Assembly: GCA_947652115.1 (NCBI GenBank)
Contig: OX393563.1
Coordinates: 13,197,112 to 13,261,111 of the forward strand
DNA: 64,000 nt
DNA from: Blastomussa wellsi
Lineage: Eukaryota > Cnidaria > Anthozoa > Scleractinia > Plerogyridae
Direction: 5' to 3'
Shown in pieces: positions 48,901-56,641 of this stretch (position 1 is its first letter; the number at the start of each line of letters is the position of its first letter). Under the pieces are notes generated by a model. The model was given only the letters and a program-made list of their open reading frames with translations, was not told where the DNA came from and made no database searches. A program made the translations under genes and the position numbers.

Positions 48901-51496
48901 AAGAAATCGAGTAGTTAGAATATCAGTCCTTTTGGAGCTCAAACTTGCATATTGTTATTAGCATAAAGAACGCCTGATCGCAGGTTATATTAGCTACTAA
49001 TATGACATATAGCAACATAAATATATTTTTTGTCAAATCGAGTTGTTCTGTCGACAAAAAGAGCTTTTCCTTGCCGATTGTTGTCACGGAGAGTTTGTAC
49101 GTTGTTGTTCACTTAAAAATATTGAGGTTCAAATTTATTTTAGGTCAGTTCGTGTCCCTTCGATGAATTGAAATAAGGACGTAATTAAGTCGCCTCTAGT
49201 GCTTTGAAGGAGCAACTTATTGAATTGCATTGTTCGCACTGAAAAGATCATTGCACGATATTCACAAGAGAAACAGAATAGTATTTTTTGATGCAAGCCA
49301 CTCACTGAGGACCCTTGGAATTAAAATAAGACAAGAGGTTGAGGAATTGGTCTCTGTTTTGTTCAACCAGTATTGAAATGCAAATCTGCTACCCGTACTT
49401 GCACTTAGACATAACAAAAGCGAACAAAAGACAAGTCCTTTTAGAATTTACCAACAATAGACCCATGCCACTCTATATACACGAACGTCTTAAAATCATT
49501 CACACTCGAGGTAAAGTTTAAAGTTTGCATTGCATTCTTGCTCGAGTACAAAGAGGGCGTTTGTGTTCCGAATTCCACAGTCAAACAAAGATTTACGGCC
49601 ATCCGTTACAGTGAGAAAACCCACTAGTCTTATTCTCCATTATTTTTTGATGATTTAACAGCACACCCTGGGAAAGAATGGCACCTAAAGCTGAGGACGA
49701 TTTTGTTAACGGCTACGACGCTCCTTCGCCAAAAACAGTAGCAGAGGTGAGTTTTCAATCAATGCTTCCATACAAGGATACTTGTCGGTCAGTCTTAAAA
49801 GATTGAATCGGCTCAATAAGGGCTTTACTTATGATTTTAGGGGAGCAGGGCTGACGCAGTGGTGAGAGCGCTAGCCTTCTACCAATGTGGCCTGGGGCGG
49901 AGTTTGTTGGTTCTCCACTCTGCTCCGCGGAGAGGTTTTTCTCCGGATTTCCAGTTTTCCCCTCTCCACAGAAGTCGACATTTGATTTCATTTCATTTGT
50001 GCTTTACAGTGTCCCAAATTAGTACGTCAGTGCTAGATACAGTTGACGCTCAAAGTTCATTATTATTATTATTATTATTTTATTATTATTGGTCCAAACC
50101 TTTTTGCTAAAATATGTCTTGTTGTGTAGTGGTTTGTTCTTTCCCTGCTCGTTATAAAATACATCTTAGACTCGAAATGCGATTGCTGTTTTGGTAACAG
50201 CACCTGGTTAACTCCATTTAAAAAAATCGTGCGGGAATTTAGCGTCAAATGCATTGTAAGAGAAAAAACTAATTTATCAAGATTGATTACGTACGTCACT
50301 CCTAAATTAGCGTCAATCTTTTTCTTTGTCAGACGTTCATTCAATATTTTATAATTGTATGCGCAGCGCAACTGATATACTGTACGTTTGTTGCTAATTG
50401 TTATTTTCGGGCGTTGATATTCCTGGGCTAGCAGATAACGAAAGAGAATGGTCTCTCTTGTAATACAAAATTACCGCCGGACCCCGAATACACTCCGGCT
50501 TCAAATAAACACCGGATCTGTTACGTGGAGTTTTAAATAAACGCCCCTGGTAATCGAGGCCCCGGCGTTTATTTGATTTCCGATATTTATTTTAATTTGG
50601 GATTACACAAGTGAATCTCGTCGACAAATAGGTTTAATCATTTAGTAGCCTACAAAATTTCGCGCTCAAAATTTCGTGATCGCTGTTTTCGAAGCATTCC
50701 GCCCACAAAAACCGCCTGCTCTGCAGGCTAATCATTTAGTTTCACAGGCAAGCAAGCTCTAGCAGTTACAAACTGCCATGTTGGTAGCATTTTGGCTTGT
50801 TCTGGTGTAACTTTTTTTGTTGAATTTTAAATTCACTAGATTTTACGCAAAAGCAGTACAAAACGCGATTTAATGAAAAAAAATACCCTTGTTTAACAAA
50901 CGCCGGGTCCCCGAATAAACACCAGGTTCAAATAAACGACGTGGGAGGCGTTTAGTGGCGAAAATACGGTATGCGCGATCGAAATTAGGAAATGAGCTTT
51001 ACCTACATATTTTTAAATTGTAATAAAGTCAATTAACTGGTAATAAATAGAGACTGATCTCTTCTTTTGCAATTTCTGTTCAAAGTACGAGAAAGAACTT
51101 GTTGACCTCCGCGAAGAGCTTTTGGAAACAAAGAGAACCCTGGCGTCTACACACGAACAGCTTATCTTACAAGAGTCCAGCACTCACAAGCTTGTGGCTT
51201 CCTTCAAGGAGAGACTTGCTGAGAGTGAAAACAGCCTCCAGCAACTGCGGCAGGAAAAGGACAAAGAAATGAAAGAGTTGCTTGATCGTTTGGTGAGCGT
51301 GGAAAGTGAACTGCGCAAAGAACAGAAAGAGATGCAGGAAGTCATTCAAGCCAAACAGGTCATCATAGAAGCCCAAGAGAGAAGGATCAAGTCAGTTGAC
51401 TCGAACAATGCTAAGTTGATCGCTACGTTGAACCAGGTCAGGGGATCACGGACACTGAACAGCAAATTGCTGAATTACCCTAGCAGTGACCTGTAG
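21978..51496 (+). CDS. DAB2IP-like: Ras GTPase-activating protein, SYNGAP1/DAB2IP/RASAL2 family
   Basis: Stimulates GTP hydrolysis by Ras/Rap at membranes. Exons: 21978-22017, 22115-22197, 22309-22405, 28468-28565, 30999-31081, 34560-34641, 36777-36931, 39484-39591, 40068-40166, 40375-40460, 41202-41332, 41470-41514, 42022-42087, 42749-42845, 42945-43024, 43384-43446, 43731-43843, 44416-44493, 44847-44914, 45044-45119, 45527-45617, 46197-46304, 46436-47481, 49662-49746, 51086-51496; 3489 nt, phases agree. Domains: PH first half (res. 1-75, LEGWLT, RLCVLF), SR-rich insert, PH second half (162-212), C2 (about 213-370), RasGAP (about 390-650) with arginine finger in [10 protein letters not shown] (Arg431) and [15 protein letters not shown] (FLR 539-541), NLANF and [12 protein letters not shown]; Ser/Pro linker (650-1000); coiled coil (about 1026-1150) with [17 protein letters not shown] as in DAB2IP. 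It is a single pro-orthologue of the vertebrate paralogues, so the symbol is approximate. The first three exons are the least certain; GAP, C2 and coiled coil are secure. Confidence 0.92.
24090..24175 (+). repeat. LINE-type 3' tail with (ATG)n microsatellite
   Basis: TTGTAACCTGCCCAAATAAAG is followed at once by five to six ATG repeats (about 24150-24170). An AATAAAG followed by a short tandem tail is typical of CR1/L2-like 3' ends. The coding part is not recognisable. Confidence 0.4.
24470..24930 (-). pseudogene. LINE 3' end fragment, minus strand
   Basis: The minus frame 24926-24726 reads [17 protein letters not shown] then [13 protein letters not shown], the characteristic C-terminus of CR1/L2-like reverse transcriptases (GP.IWN.L...R...SL..FK). 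Downstream on that strand are GGGGCCTAATAAGCTCCAG, CTCGAGTGTAAATAAAA and an ATGTATG-type tail. It is 5'-truncated; nothing else of the element remains. Confidence 0.75.
26700..26822 (+). repeat. LINE-type 3' end with (TTG)n tail
   Basis: CCTGATTATCCTGG, CGGAGCCAGGAGATTAAG, then GAAGTAATAAAATATTGTTG and more TTG repeats. The AATAAA-like word plus trinucleotide tail fits a non-LTR 3' end. No coding part is visible. Confidence 0.4.
26972..27180. mobile_element. Foldback MITE, about 200 bp
   Basis: CTAACTCAACCGGGGCCACCC at 26977 pairs with GAGTGGCTCCGGTTGAGTTAG ending at 27175. Further in, TTTTTTAGCCAATCA pairs with TGATTGGTTAAAAAA, and GTTCAGAACAAA with TTTGTTCTGAAC. TGCA flanks both ends one base outside the arms. 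No open frame; it lies in RasGAP intron 3. Confidence 0.7.
30031..30039 (+). other. Candidate micro first exon (Met-Ser-Glu)
   Basis: ATGTCCGAG is followed immediately by a consensus donor GTAAGT at 30040 and is in phase 0, which fits exon 30999-31081. It could be the end of an alternative RasGAP first exon. The match is short enough to be chance, and no promoter can be recognised. Confidence 0.25.
31703..32119. mobile_element. Degenerate inverted-repeat element
   Basis: The left end (CCATGTAGGAGAAACCCCGG, GGGAGTCCCCCTATTAAAAT, GGTTGCTCGTC) is an imperfect inverted copy of the right end (GACGAGCACCCCCGTCATTT, TATAGGGAAGCTCCCC, GGAGGGAAACCTG). GGTACC words occur inside both arms. Non-coding, probably an old MITE of about 415 bp. 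Confidence 0.55.
33304..33389 (+). CDS. Candidate alternative first coding exon of the RasGAP gene
   Basis: An ATG at 33304 opens 28 codons plus two bases (starting [20 protein letters not shown]) and ends at a consensus donor, GTAAGT at 33390. The two spare bases (CG) join the T that begins exon 34560-34641, keeping frame into [13 protein letters not shown]. An in-frame TAG at 33265 bounds the frame, so it behaves as a first exon rather than an internal one. The product would lack residues 1-134 of the long form, including the first half of the PH domain. Vertebrate SYNGAP1 and DAB2IP also use several promoters with different N-termini. I infer this from phase and motif only. Confidence 0.5.
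36020..36245. repeat. Small foldback repeat
   Basis: TGTCTGATATTTTACCC (36034) pairs with GGCTAAAATCAGACG (36072-36086), followed by a tail with GCGCGCGGGATC and TTTGATTGGCTGATTTTGG. The arrangement resembles the other hairpin-plus-tail elements in the window. Lies in RasGAP intron 6. Confidence 0.4.
37650..37900 (+). pseudogene. LINE C-terminus remnant
   Basis: The frame from 37673 reads [20 protein letters not shown], which matches the common C-terminal block of CR1/L2-like reverse transcriptases (WNSLP..V....SLDSFK..L). The aromatic Trp-Asn is replaced by Leu-Asn. Downstream is T-rich sequence. Only about 40 codons remain; it lies in RasGAP intron 7. Confidence 0.6.
40517..40870. mobile_element. 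Hairpin-plus-tail MITE
   Basis: TTAACAATTAGATTAT (40521) pairs with ATAATCTAATTGTTTA (ending 40628), and CTCGAGATTT pairs with AAATCGAGAG. The loop contains GACGAGGGCGCAGCCCGAGTC. A 240-bp tail follows, with CCGCCATTTTGTTGACAACC, AGAATAGATAGTGGGTAGCG and CCAATCAGAGAACGG. Lies in the intron between C2-domain exons 40375 and 41202. Confidence 0.6.
41550..41880 (+). repeat. Dispersed repeat, family B, longest copy
   Basis: Carries ATTTCAGTGTCGAAAG, CTCGCGCCAATTTCTCAACC, CCAATCGTGACTTTTCCCGC, TTTGCGCCGGCTACATGAAT and GGTTCATTGGATTGTTTGG. These words recur in order at 43905-44090 and, partly, at 42170-42290 and 12545-12640. A 143-codon open frame across it is explained by the repeat. It lies in the intron between exons 41470 and 42022. 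Confidence 0.55.
42170..42295 (+). repeat. Dispersed repeat, family B fragment
   Basis: Contains TTGCTTCATTGGATTGCCGG, GTCATTGGCCATAGCGG and TTTTGAAATAAATG, in the same order as the family B copy at 43905-44090, but diverged. Lies in the next intron after the 41550 copy. Confidence 0.4.
42361..42440 (-). mobile_element. SINE head, tRNA-like, minus strand
   Basis: On the minus strand an A-box-like AAGCTCAGATGGTAGA is followed by a B-box-like GGGTGCGATTCCCG, with the spacing of a tRNA. Intron location, a changed B box (GTGC for GTTC) and no clean acceptor stem argue for a tRNA-derived SINE rather than a working tRNA gene. Confidence 0.5.
43905..44090 (+). repeat. Dispersed repeat, family B, second copy
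   Basis: Reads TTACCCGCGCTTCTTGCC, CACTGGATTGTTGTG, ATGATTGGCCAGACTGGTTA, then TTTGGTTTTGTTTTTGCGAC. It matches 41770-41870 and 12545-12640 in word order. Lies in the intron between exons 43731 and 44416. Confidence 0.5.
45740..46150. mobile_element. Hairpin-plus-tail MITE, reverse layout
   Basis: A hairpin occupies 45998-46147: CCATGTTGCCGTGCGTCTGT then TCAGAAATA pairs with TATTTCTGA and ACAGACACACGGCATGG. The tail lies to the left and contains ATCAAGGCAGCCAATCAGAG TGCGCC. The 123-codon open frame here is explained by this element. It ends 47 bp before exon 46197. Confidence 0.6.
47482..49661. other. RasGAP intron 23 (2.2 kb)
   Basis: AT-rich sequence between the long linker exon and the short exon starting TPWERM. 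I see no exon, RNA or clear repeat in it; the small open frames at 48437 and 49339 have no splice signals or familiar motif. Confidence 0.4.
49843..50091 (+). mobile_element. tRNA-derived SINE with (ATT)n tail
   Basis: The head reads GGGCTGACGCAGTGGTGAGA then GCGCTAGCC, a tRNA-like A-box region. The B-box part is deleted. The body carries TTTGTTGGTTCTCCACTCTG, GAGAGGTTTTTCTCCGG and CCAGTTTTCCCCTCTCC, which I recognise as a SINE common in coral genomes, and it ends in an ATT microsatellite (about 50058-50090). It lies in the last RasGAP intron. Confidence 0.65.
50470..50975. repeat. Inverted 'ATAAACGCCGGG' repeat
   Basis: Variants of AATAAACGCC(G/C)G recur in both orientations near 50500, 50530, 50560, 50900 and 50925. 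The segment starts with TTACCGCCGG and ends with GGCGAAAATACGGTA. It looks like an old inverted-repeat element with a non-coding centre. Last RasGAP intron. Confidence 0.5.
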
Positions 51497-51651
51497 TCTA
51501 AACTGGTGACAGCAAGAATCTTTCGTGATGTCAGAAACGAAATCAGACCGTCACTTCCAGAACATGAATGGTATCGACGAGCGAAGAAAGTCTCGAAGTA
51601 AAAGGGGGGAAAAAACTTCGCTTGCACAATGACCGTAAAGCAATTCGTTTT

Positions 51652-51688
51652 CAGAGCCTTCGCTTCCTCTAGTCAAGCGAAGGCTCTG
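51652..51688 (+). other. Stem-loop in the presumed RasGAP 3' UTR
   Basis: CAGAGCCTTCGCTT pairs perfectly with AAGCGAAGGCTCTG around a 9-base loop, 160 nt after the stop codon. It may form an RNA hairpin if transcribed. Its function is unknown, and it could be a small repeat. Confidence 0.45.
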
Positions 51689-51959
51689 AGACCGATTGAC
51701 AATGTTAAAAGAGAATATATTGAAAAGACAGTACAAATCTGAAAAAATGACCCCCCACTCCTCCTTATATTTTGATAGTCTCTGTCCAAATAGTGCACGA
51801 AGTCCAAACCTTCTATCCCAAGTGTAACGAGTTAATTCTTTCGTGTTGATTAATTTGCAAAAGTTGGATTTCGGTTTTTGAGCATATGATCTGCGATCAA
51901 ATCAAATGTATAATATTGTAAAACTTTTCATTCCGTATGAATTATGATTGGGACGTAAA

Positions 51960-51965
51960 AATAAA
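51960..51965 (+). terminator. Candidate polyadenylation signal of the RasGAP gene
   Basis: AATAAA lies about 460 nt after the stop at 51494-51496 and is the first such hexamer I see downstream. A T-rich stretch follows. The cleavage site is inferred. Confidence 0.4.
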
Positions 51966-52229
51966 TTAGGTTTTATTCTGGTATAAGAGCTAAAATCAAG
52001 AGACGATATATTTATTCTCTTGCTAAATTTTATTTATTTATTAAGAAATACATTTCAGTTGTTGCTTCCCTCTTTAGTTGTTTTCAAGAAAGGTCCACTC
52101 CGAGTTTTTTTTTTTTTGTATTATAATATATATTCTTGCATTTTCCCGAGTGTTTGATCTATCCTACGGTGGCAGTAGGTAGCACATGATCAAGCTCATC
52201 CTGCTAATATATTTACACAAAGACCGAGA

Positions 52230-52926
52230 GAATTCTCGCGCGCTCATTGGTCCAGAGCTATGGTGCGAAAGATAATAGACCTTGAAAATGACGTAGCATT
52301 TAACGCAACGGACAAATAGAAAAACGTGAGCAATTAGCACCCCTTTTCTGAAAGAGAATCTGGTGAGTTGTGAACAGTGAGTTGAAATGTTTAGGACGAA
52401 ATTTCCTATTCATTTGGCGGCTCTACACGAACGCTCGCAAGTTGACACTGGTTTACCTTCTGATTTGCTGGAAAATTTCCCTTGTTATCTTACAAAAAGA
52501 ATCGACCCCATTTTTCCAGTCTACAATCTTATAGACCGTAGAAATGACGCCTTAAAATGTTCAAAACTTTACAGGGAAACTACTCGCCTAACATTTTATG
52601 ATGTCATTTCTATAAGCAATAGAGGACTTTCTCTGTGTTTTCATAGCCTCCTCAAAACACGAGGGGGTTTGGGAAAATTGGAGACAGTTATGTGGACCCT
52701 CGACTGTCTCGGGTTTGCAGAACTTCTAGAATTCATCCAAACCCCCTCGCGTTTAGACGAGGCTATGCAAACACGGAAAAAGTCCTTGCCTTTAATAAAA
52801 TATTTCTTAAAAATTCGCACGAAAACAAAACGTCTCAACCGTGTTTCCGTACTCTCGTCACACTCTAAGCACTCCTATCAACCAATGAGTGAGCGCGTAG
52901 TATCTCAGTTATTTATGAAAGATTGA
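52230..52926. mobile_element. Large foldback element containing a 179-codon frame
   Basis: The outer arms CGCGCGCTCATTGGT (52237) and ACCAATGAGTGAGCGCG (52881-52897) are inverted copies. A second inner pair, CATAGCCTCCTC with ACGAGGGGGTTTGG (52642) against CCAAACCCCCTCG with GACGAGGCTATG (to 52771), is strong. A plus-strand open frame 52387-52926 (starts MFRTKFPIHLAALHERS, ends SQLFMKD) spans it. I recognise no domain; because it crosses both arms of a palindrome, it is probably not a normal host gene. Confidence 0.55.
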
Positions 52927-53419
52927 TATTGCAGACGCGGAAAACACGTGGTTGATTTGTTAAATATTGGGGGTGTTTTGTCTTGTCATGCGATTATTCG
53001 TTCAAACTTACGTCTGTTCTTTAGCTTGTGTCCAGTGAAAAGCAGCTTTTTCAGGACGCCTTGGAGAATAGGAATTAGAAACCGCGGTACATCTACAATC
53101 TAGAAGTACTTTTTATTGTGTTACACAACATATTTTTAAAAGGGGATAAAATCAACGAGGATTACAAGTCGGAGAACATAGAATCCGAAAAAAAAAACAA
53201 TAGAAAAAATATGAAGTAATGGAAGTTATGGAACATGATGGAAGAGAGCCGCATACATACCCTCTCTGTATATTTGCTTGAATTAATTTAAATATTGAAG
53301 ATAATTGATAAAATTAATAAAAAATCTACAGTGAATTTTGACTGAATTTGAGAAGAAATATAACAATAATACAACAAGTAAAAATCTCAGCCATACTACA
53401 CAACAAAACGTCTAATAAG

Positions 53420-53610
53420 GGATTTATTATCCAACACGCCAAATTGTTATGTCCGTGCGGGCGAATTTCTAACCGGTTCTCTGGAGTACAAATGCCGCGT
53501 GCTATTTGTGCTCGTTTTGGACGTTATTTGTACTCTATGAAGCACAGTTGGATAATAAGTAATGGTAATTGGACTGAGCGGAGTCCAATTCGGTCTGTAT
53601 TTATTTATTT
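53420..53610. repeat. Foldback repeat with AATTGGACT stem
   Basis: TTATTATCCAAC (53425) pairs with GTTGGATAATAA (to about 53559), and AGTACAAAT with ATTTGTACT further in. Just outside, AATTGGACTGAGCGGAGTCC AATT forms a small stem. The 115-codon frame in this area is explained by the repeat. Confidence 0.5.
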
Positions 53611-53903
53611 ATTACAATTTGTGGTATACAAAAACAGAAGCCAAAGGATGAAAGCAAAAGAGACAAAACCCCATATTGAAGCAGATCACCAATGATACTA
53701 AAATGAAAATGATGCAAATCAAAACACTCCTGCAAAACAAAACCTGTTGACGGTTTATCAACACTGTGATAAAAAGCGATGTCTGAAAATGAAAGTTCTA
53801 GGAATATCAAGGAGTCTCAGTCATATTAAGGAACCAAAGAAAGAGCGCGCGCATGCGCAGCACGAAAACCTTGTTACTGGAAACCTTGCTATTGGAAAAC
53901 TTA

Positions 53904-54971
53904 GGCCCGGTTCAAACGTCGAACTTTACATGTGCCGAATCTAATAATTAGGTTCGGCACATGTAAGGTTCGACGTTTGAATCAATTAGGTTCGACAGAT
54001 TTGTATTTGGGTCGACCTGCCGTTCTATTCGACATGGCTTGTCGAATAGAACGGCAAAAGATCGACTTCGTTTCATACGTCGGTCTTTACATGTGCCGAA
54101 CCTAATGCATAAATTACGCTAATGTATTTCTTGATATAAGAGAGTTTGTGATTGGCGAGTGAGCTGTCAAAAACGCGGTCGTGCATGAAATGGCGCGACA
54201 TTGCGCGACATAACACTGGACCGCAAAAAATGTAGCCAGAGTTTATTGGACACAATTTGCATACTGTTTCCCATTTTATTGTTGAATATGCGTCTAGACT
54301 AAAATAAAACAAAAGACAAGGCTAGAAACTAAAGTCAGTAGTTAAAGTTTCAGTCTAAACGGTACTGAAGACATTTGACCAAAGTCTGGCGACCACATTA
54401 CAAGTACGATCTTCAAAAAGTGTTGTTTTTTTTTTTTTATAAAGCAACTGAAGCGGTCACATTCTATTGTAGAGTACGGTGACGAGTATTTATTTCGTTC
54501 CATAAAGTGTACAACTGGAAAATTCACCGTTTTCCTCTTAGCCGATATTGAGTTCGGCACATGTGAAAGTTCGACGTTTGAATCAACTGCCGAACTTAAT
54601 TATTCGGGTCGACCCAAATAGGTATTACAGGGTTCGTACTCTTTTGAACTTTCGAAATTCCATGACTTTCCATGACCTTTTCCATGACTTCTCCAAGTTT
54701 TCCATAACCTAAATTTGAGCATTTTCTAGGAAATCATCTTTCATTTTGGGTACGTTTTTACTACTTTCTTCACGAAAAAACCTAACGGATTTTGTACTTT
54801 TTTAATAACCATAATTTTCCATGACTTTCCGCGAACCACACATAAATTCCATGACTTTCCAGGCCTGGAAATTGAAATTCTAAAATTCCATGACTTTCCA
54901 GGTTTTCCATGACCTGTACGAACCCTGGTATTAGGTTCGGCACATGTGAAGTTCGACGTTTGAACCGGGCC
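53904..54971. mobile_element. PIF/Harbinger-like MITE with TTA target duplications
   Basis: The terminal inverted repeats start GGCCCGGTTCAAACGTCGAA (53904) and end TTCGACGTTTGAACCGGGCC (54971), flanked on both sides by TTA (53901-53903 and 54972-54974). GGCC-like ends plus 3-bp TWA duplications are features of the PIF/Harbinger superfamily. The TIR-internal word (TTCGGCACATGT, GTTCGACGTTTGAA) recurs at about 53947, 54091 and 54551, so the element is built from repeated sub-units. There is no transposase, so it must have been moved in trans. Confidence 0.75.
54628..54927. mobile_element. Element nested in the Harbinger-like MITE
   Basis: Ends CAGGGTTCGTAC and GTACGAACCCTG are inverted copies and are flanked by GTATTA on both sides (54622-54627 and 54928-54933). 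Removing it restores the continuous motif of the host element. The inside is made of CCATGACTTTCCATGAC-type words. A 6-7 bp duplication leaves the superfamily open. It is younger than its host element. Confidence 0.7.
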
Positions 54972-55107
54972 TTAGTGTGTATAGCAAAATATAAACATTA
55001 TGTTCAAATAATATTTAGAGTAATTCAATTAATCAAAACAAAGGATATCAAAACAGTTCGTTTCGTTTTCTTCGTAGTTTGTTTTCACTGAGGAACTAAA
55101 ATGCCCC

Positions 55108-55293
55108 GAAGTTCGTCAAAAATACTCAACTGCGTGTCGCATTTTCAACTGTCTTCTCGGTGTTTACAAATACGACGAAACGTTGTCTCTCTTGTTTGAT
55201 ATATTACATCAAACACGAGCGCGTTTCATCACATTTCCAAACACCGAGAAGAGAGTTGAATACAACACGCAGCAGAGTATTCTTGACCAACTT
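55108..55293. mobile_element. Hairpin MITE, about 185 bp
   Basis: GAAGTTCGTCAAAAATACTC then AACTGCGTG pairs with CACGCAG and GAGTATTCTTGACCAACTTC. Further in, AACTGTCTTCTCGGTGTTT pairs with AAACACCGAGAAGAGAGTT, and CTTGTTTGATATATTACATC AAAC gives the turn. Non-coding. Confidence 0.7.
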
Positions 55294-56607
55294 CAAGGTG
55301 TTTGGAAATGACAAAACAGTCTCGACTGTTTTAGAAATAAAATCTTAACAATCTGCTATTTAAGATCAGATTCCAAACTTATGATTTCCTTCGTTTTTAA
55401 CTTGATGAATCATCATTCCCTGGGTTTATATTTTATTCATTTTGAAAAAAATGTTGGTGATATTCTTCAAAATGCAAAGCGGAAGATACAATATGGCAGA
55501 TTTTGAGATTTAACTAGACATGACGTCATGAACACCACATCATCAACTGAAGAAATGTCACTTCAGTCCAGTTTCCACCAGAACACGCAATGCACTTTAA
55601 AATGCAAGTGCAGTTCTGCGCTTTCCATCTCTATTTTTAAAGCACCATGTTTTCCAAAATAATTCACAGCTGCCATTAAGGTTCTTCAATGGTCTAAAAA
55701 GGTTTTGCCCCAAACCTGGCAAATACTTTATCCACCTAACGTTTTGGCCAGCAGGAGGCCATAACCACTGAGTTTCCTATTACTTTTTTTAAAATGTGCC
55801 TTGTGGTATGTGGTACCTCCTAAGGGGAAAAGGAACCAAGCAACGGTATAGTCACAATCAGCTATTATAATCAATGCAGTTGTTTCTTTCCGTGCAAGTC
55901 AAAAGCAACACAGGTCCAAGGAAGTGTAATAGCATCCCCCTCCAAAGAAGGGATTTTTTTAATCACAGAAAATGAGCTATCATAAAGACACATTCATCCA
56001 AGCAGCTTTACGTGTTTATCCTGTTGGTTTGGAACAGTTCATTTGAGTGAATGCAGTGTTCTCAATGGCTGTTGTTTCCCAAGTGACAATTTTCAACTAC
56101 CAGGTCAAACTCCCACAAATCATTCAGAATGACAACGGGCCTTTGACGTCAAGGAAAACACAAACAAGCTATTTCTAATAAGCCTTCTTCCAAATGAGAT
56201 TTTTCAAAAGCACGAGGGAGTTAGCTTGCAGATTGGGATAAAAAATTCTTTTTACACCAACCCAACCTTCAACCCCACCAATTTAATTTAGTTTGTTCGC
56301 TATTTGTCAATAATTCAGTTTTGTCAATTTTGAATATTTCTGATTATTGCAATTATAGAGAATGCATTAAACTAAACTGATAATTTGACACATACAAATT
56401 CAGTGCATTGTATTGAGGGAGTAAATATTGAATCAGAGTGGGGCATATATTATTACATGTTGTTCATTGTGGGACTGAACCCAACTACAGTTACACAATA
56501 AAATTATGCAGATACCATATCCTTACATATACACTACTAATACTTCTTTCAAAACATGACAGTATGAATAAAAAAGACAACTGGGCAACAAGTTGGCTGT
56601 TCTCAAA
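55294..56607. other. Intergenic stretch before RPL28
   Basis: I see no exon, RNA gene or clear repeat on either strand in this 1.3 kb. It should include the sequence beyond the RPL28 polyadenylation site (RPL28 is on the minus strand). Confidence 0.4.
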
Positions 56608-56613
56608 TTTATT
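56608..56613 (-). terminator. RPL28 polyadenylation signal
   Basis: TTTATT on the plus strand is AATAAA on the minus strand, 29 nt past the RPL28 stop codon. A very short 3' UTR is usual for ribosomal protein genes. Confidence 0.6.
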
Positions 56614-56641
56614 TTCTCACAACGGATATCATTGTGCACAT

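Noticed and set aside
53348..53810. 115-codon plus and 69-codon minus frames
   Set aside because: They fall on a foldback repeat with paired arms; no motif.
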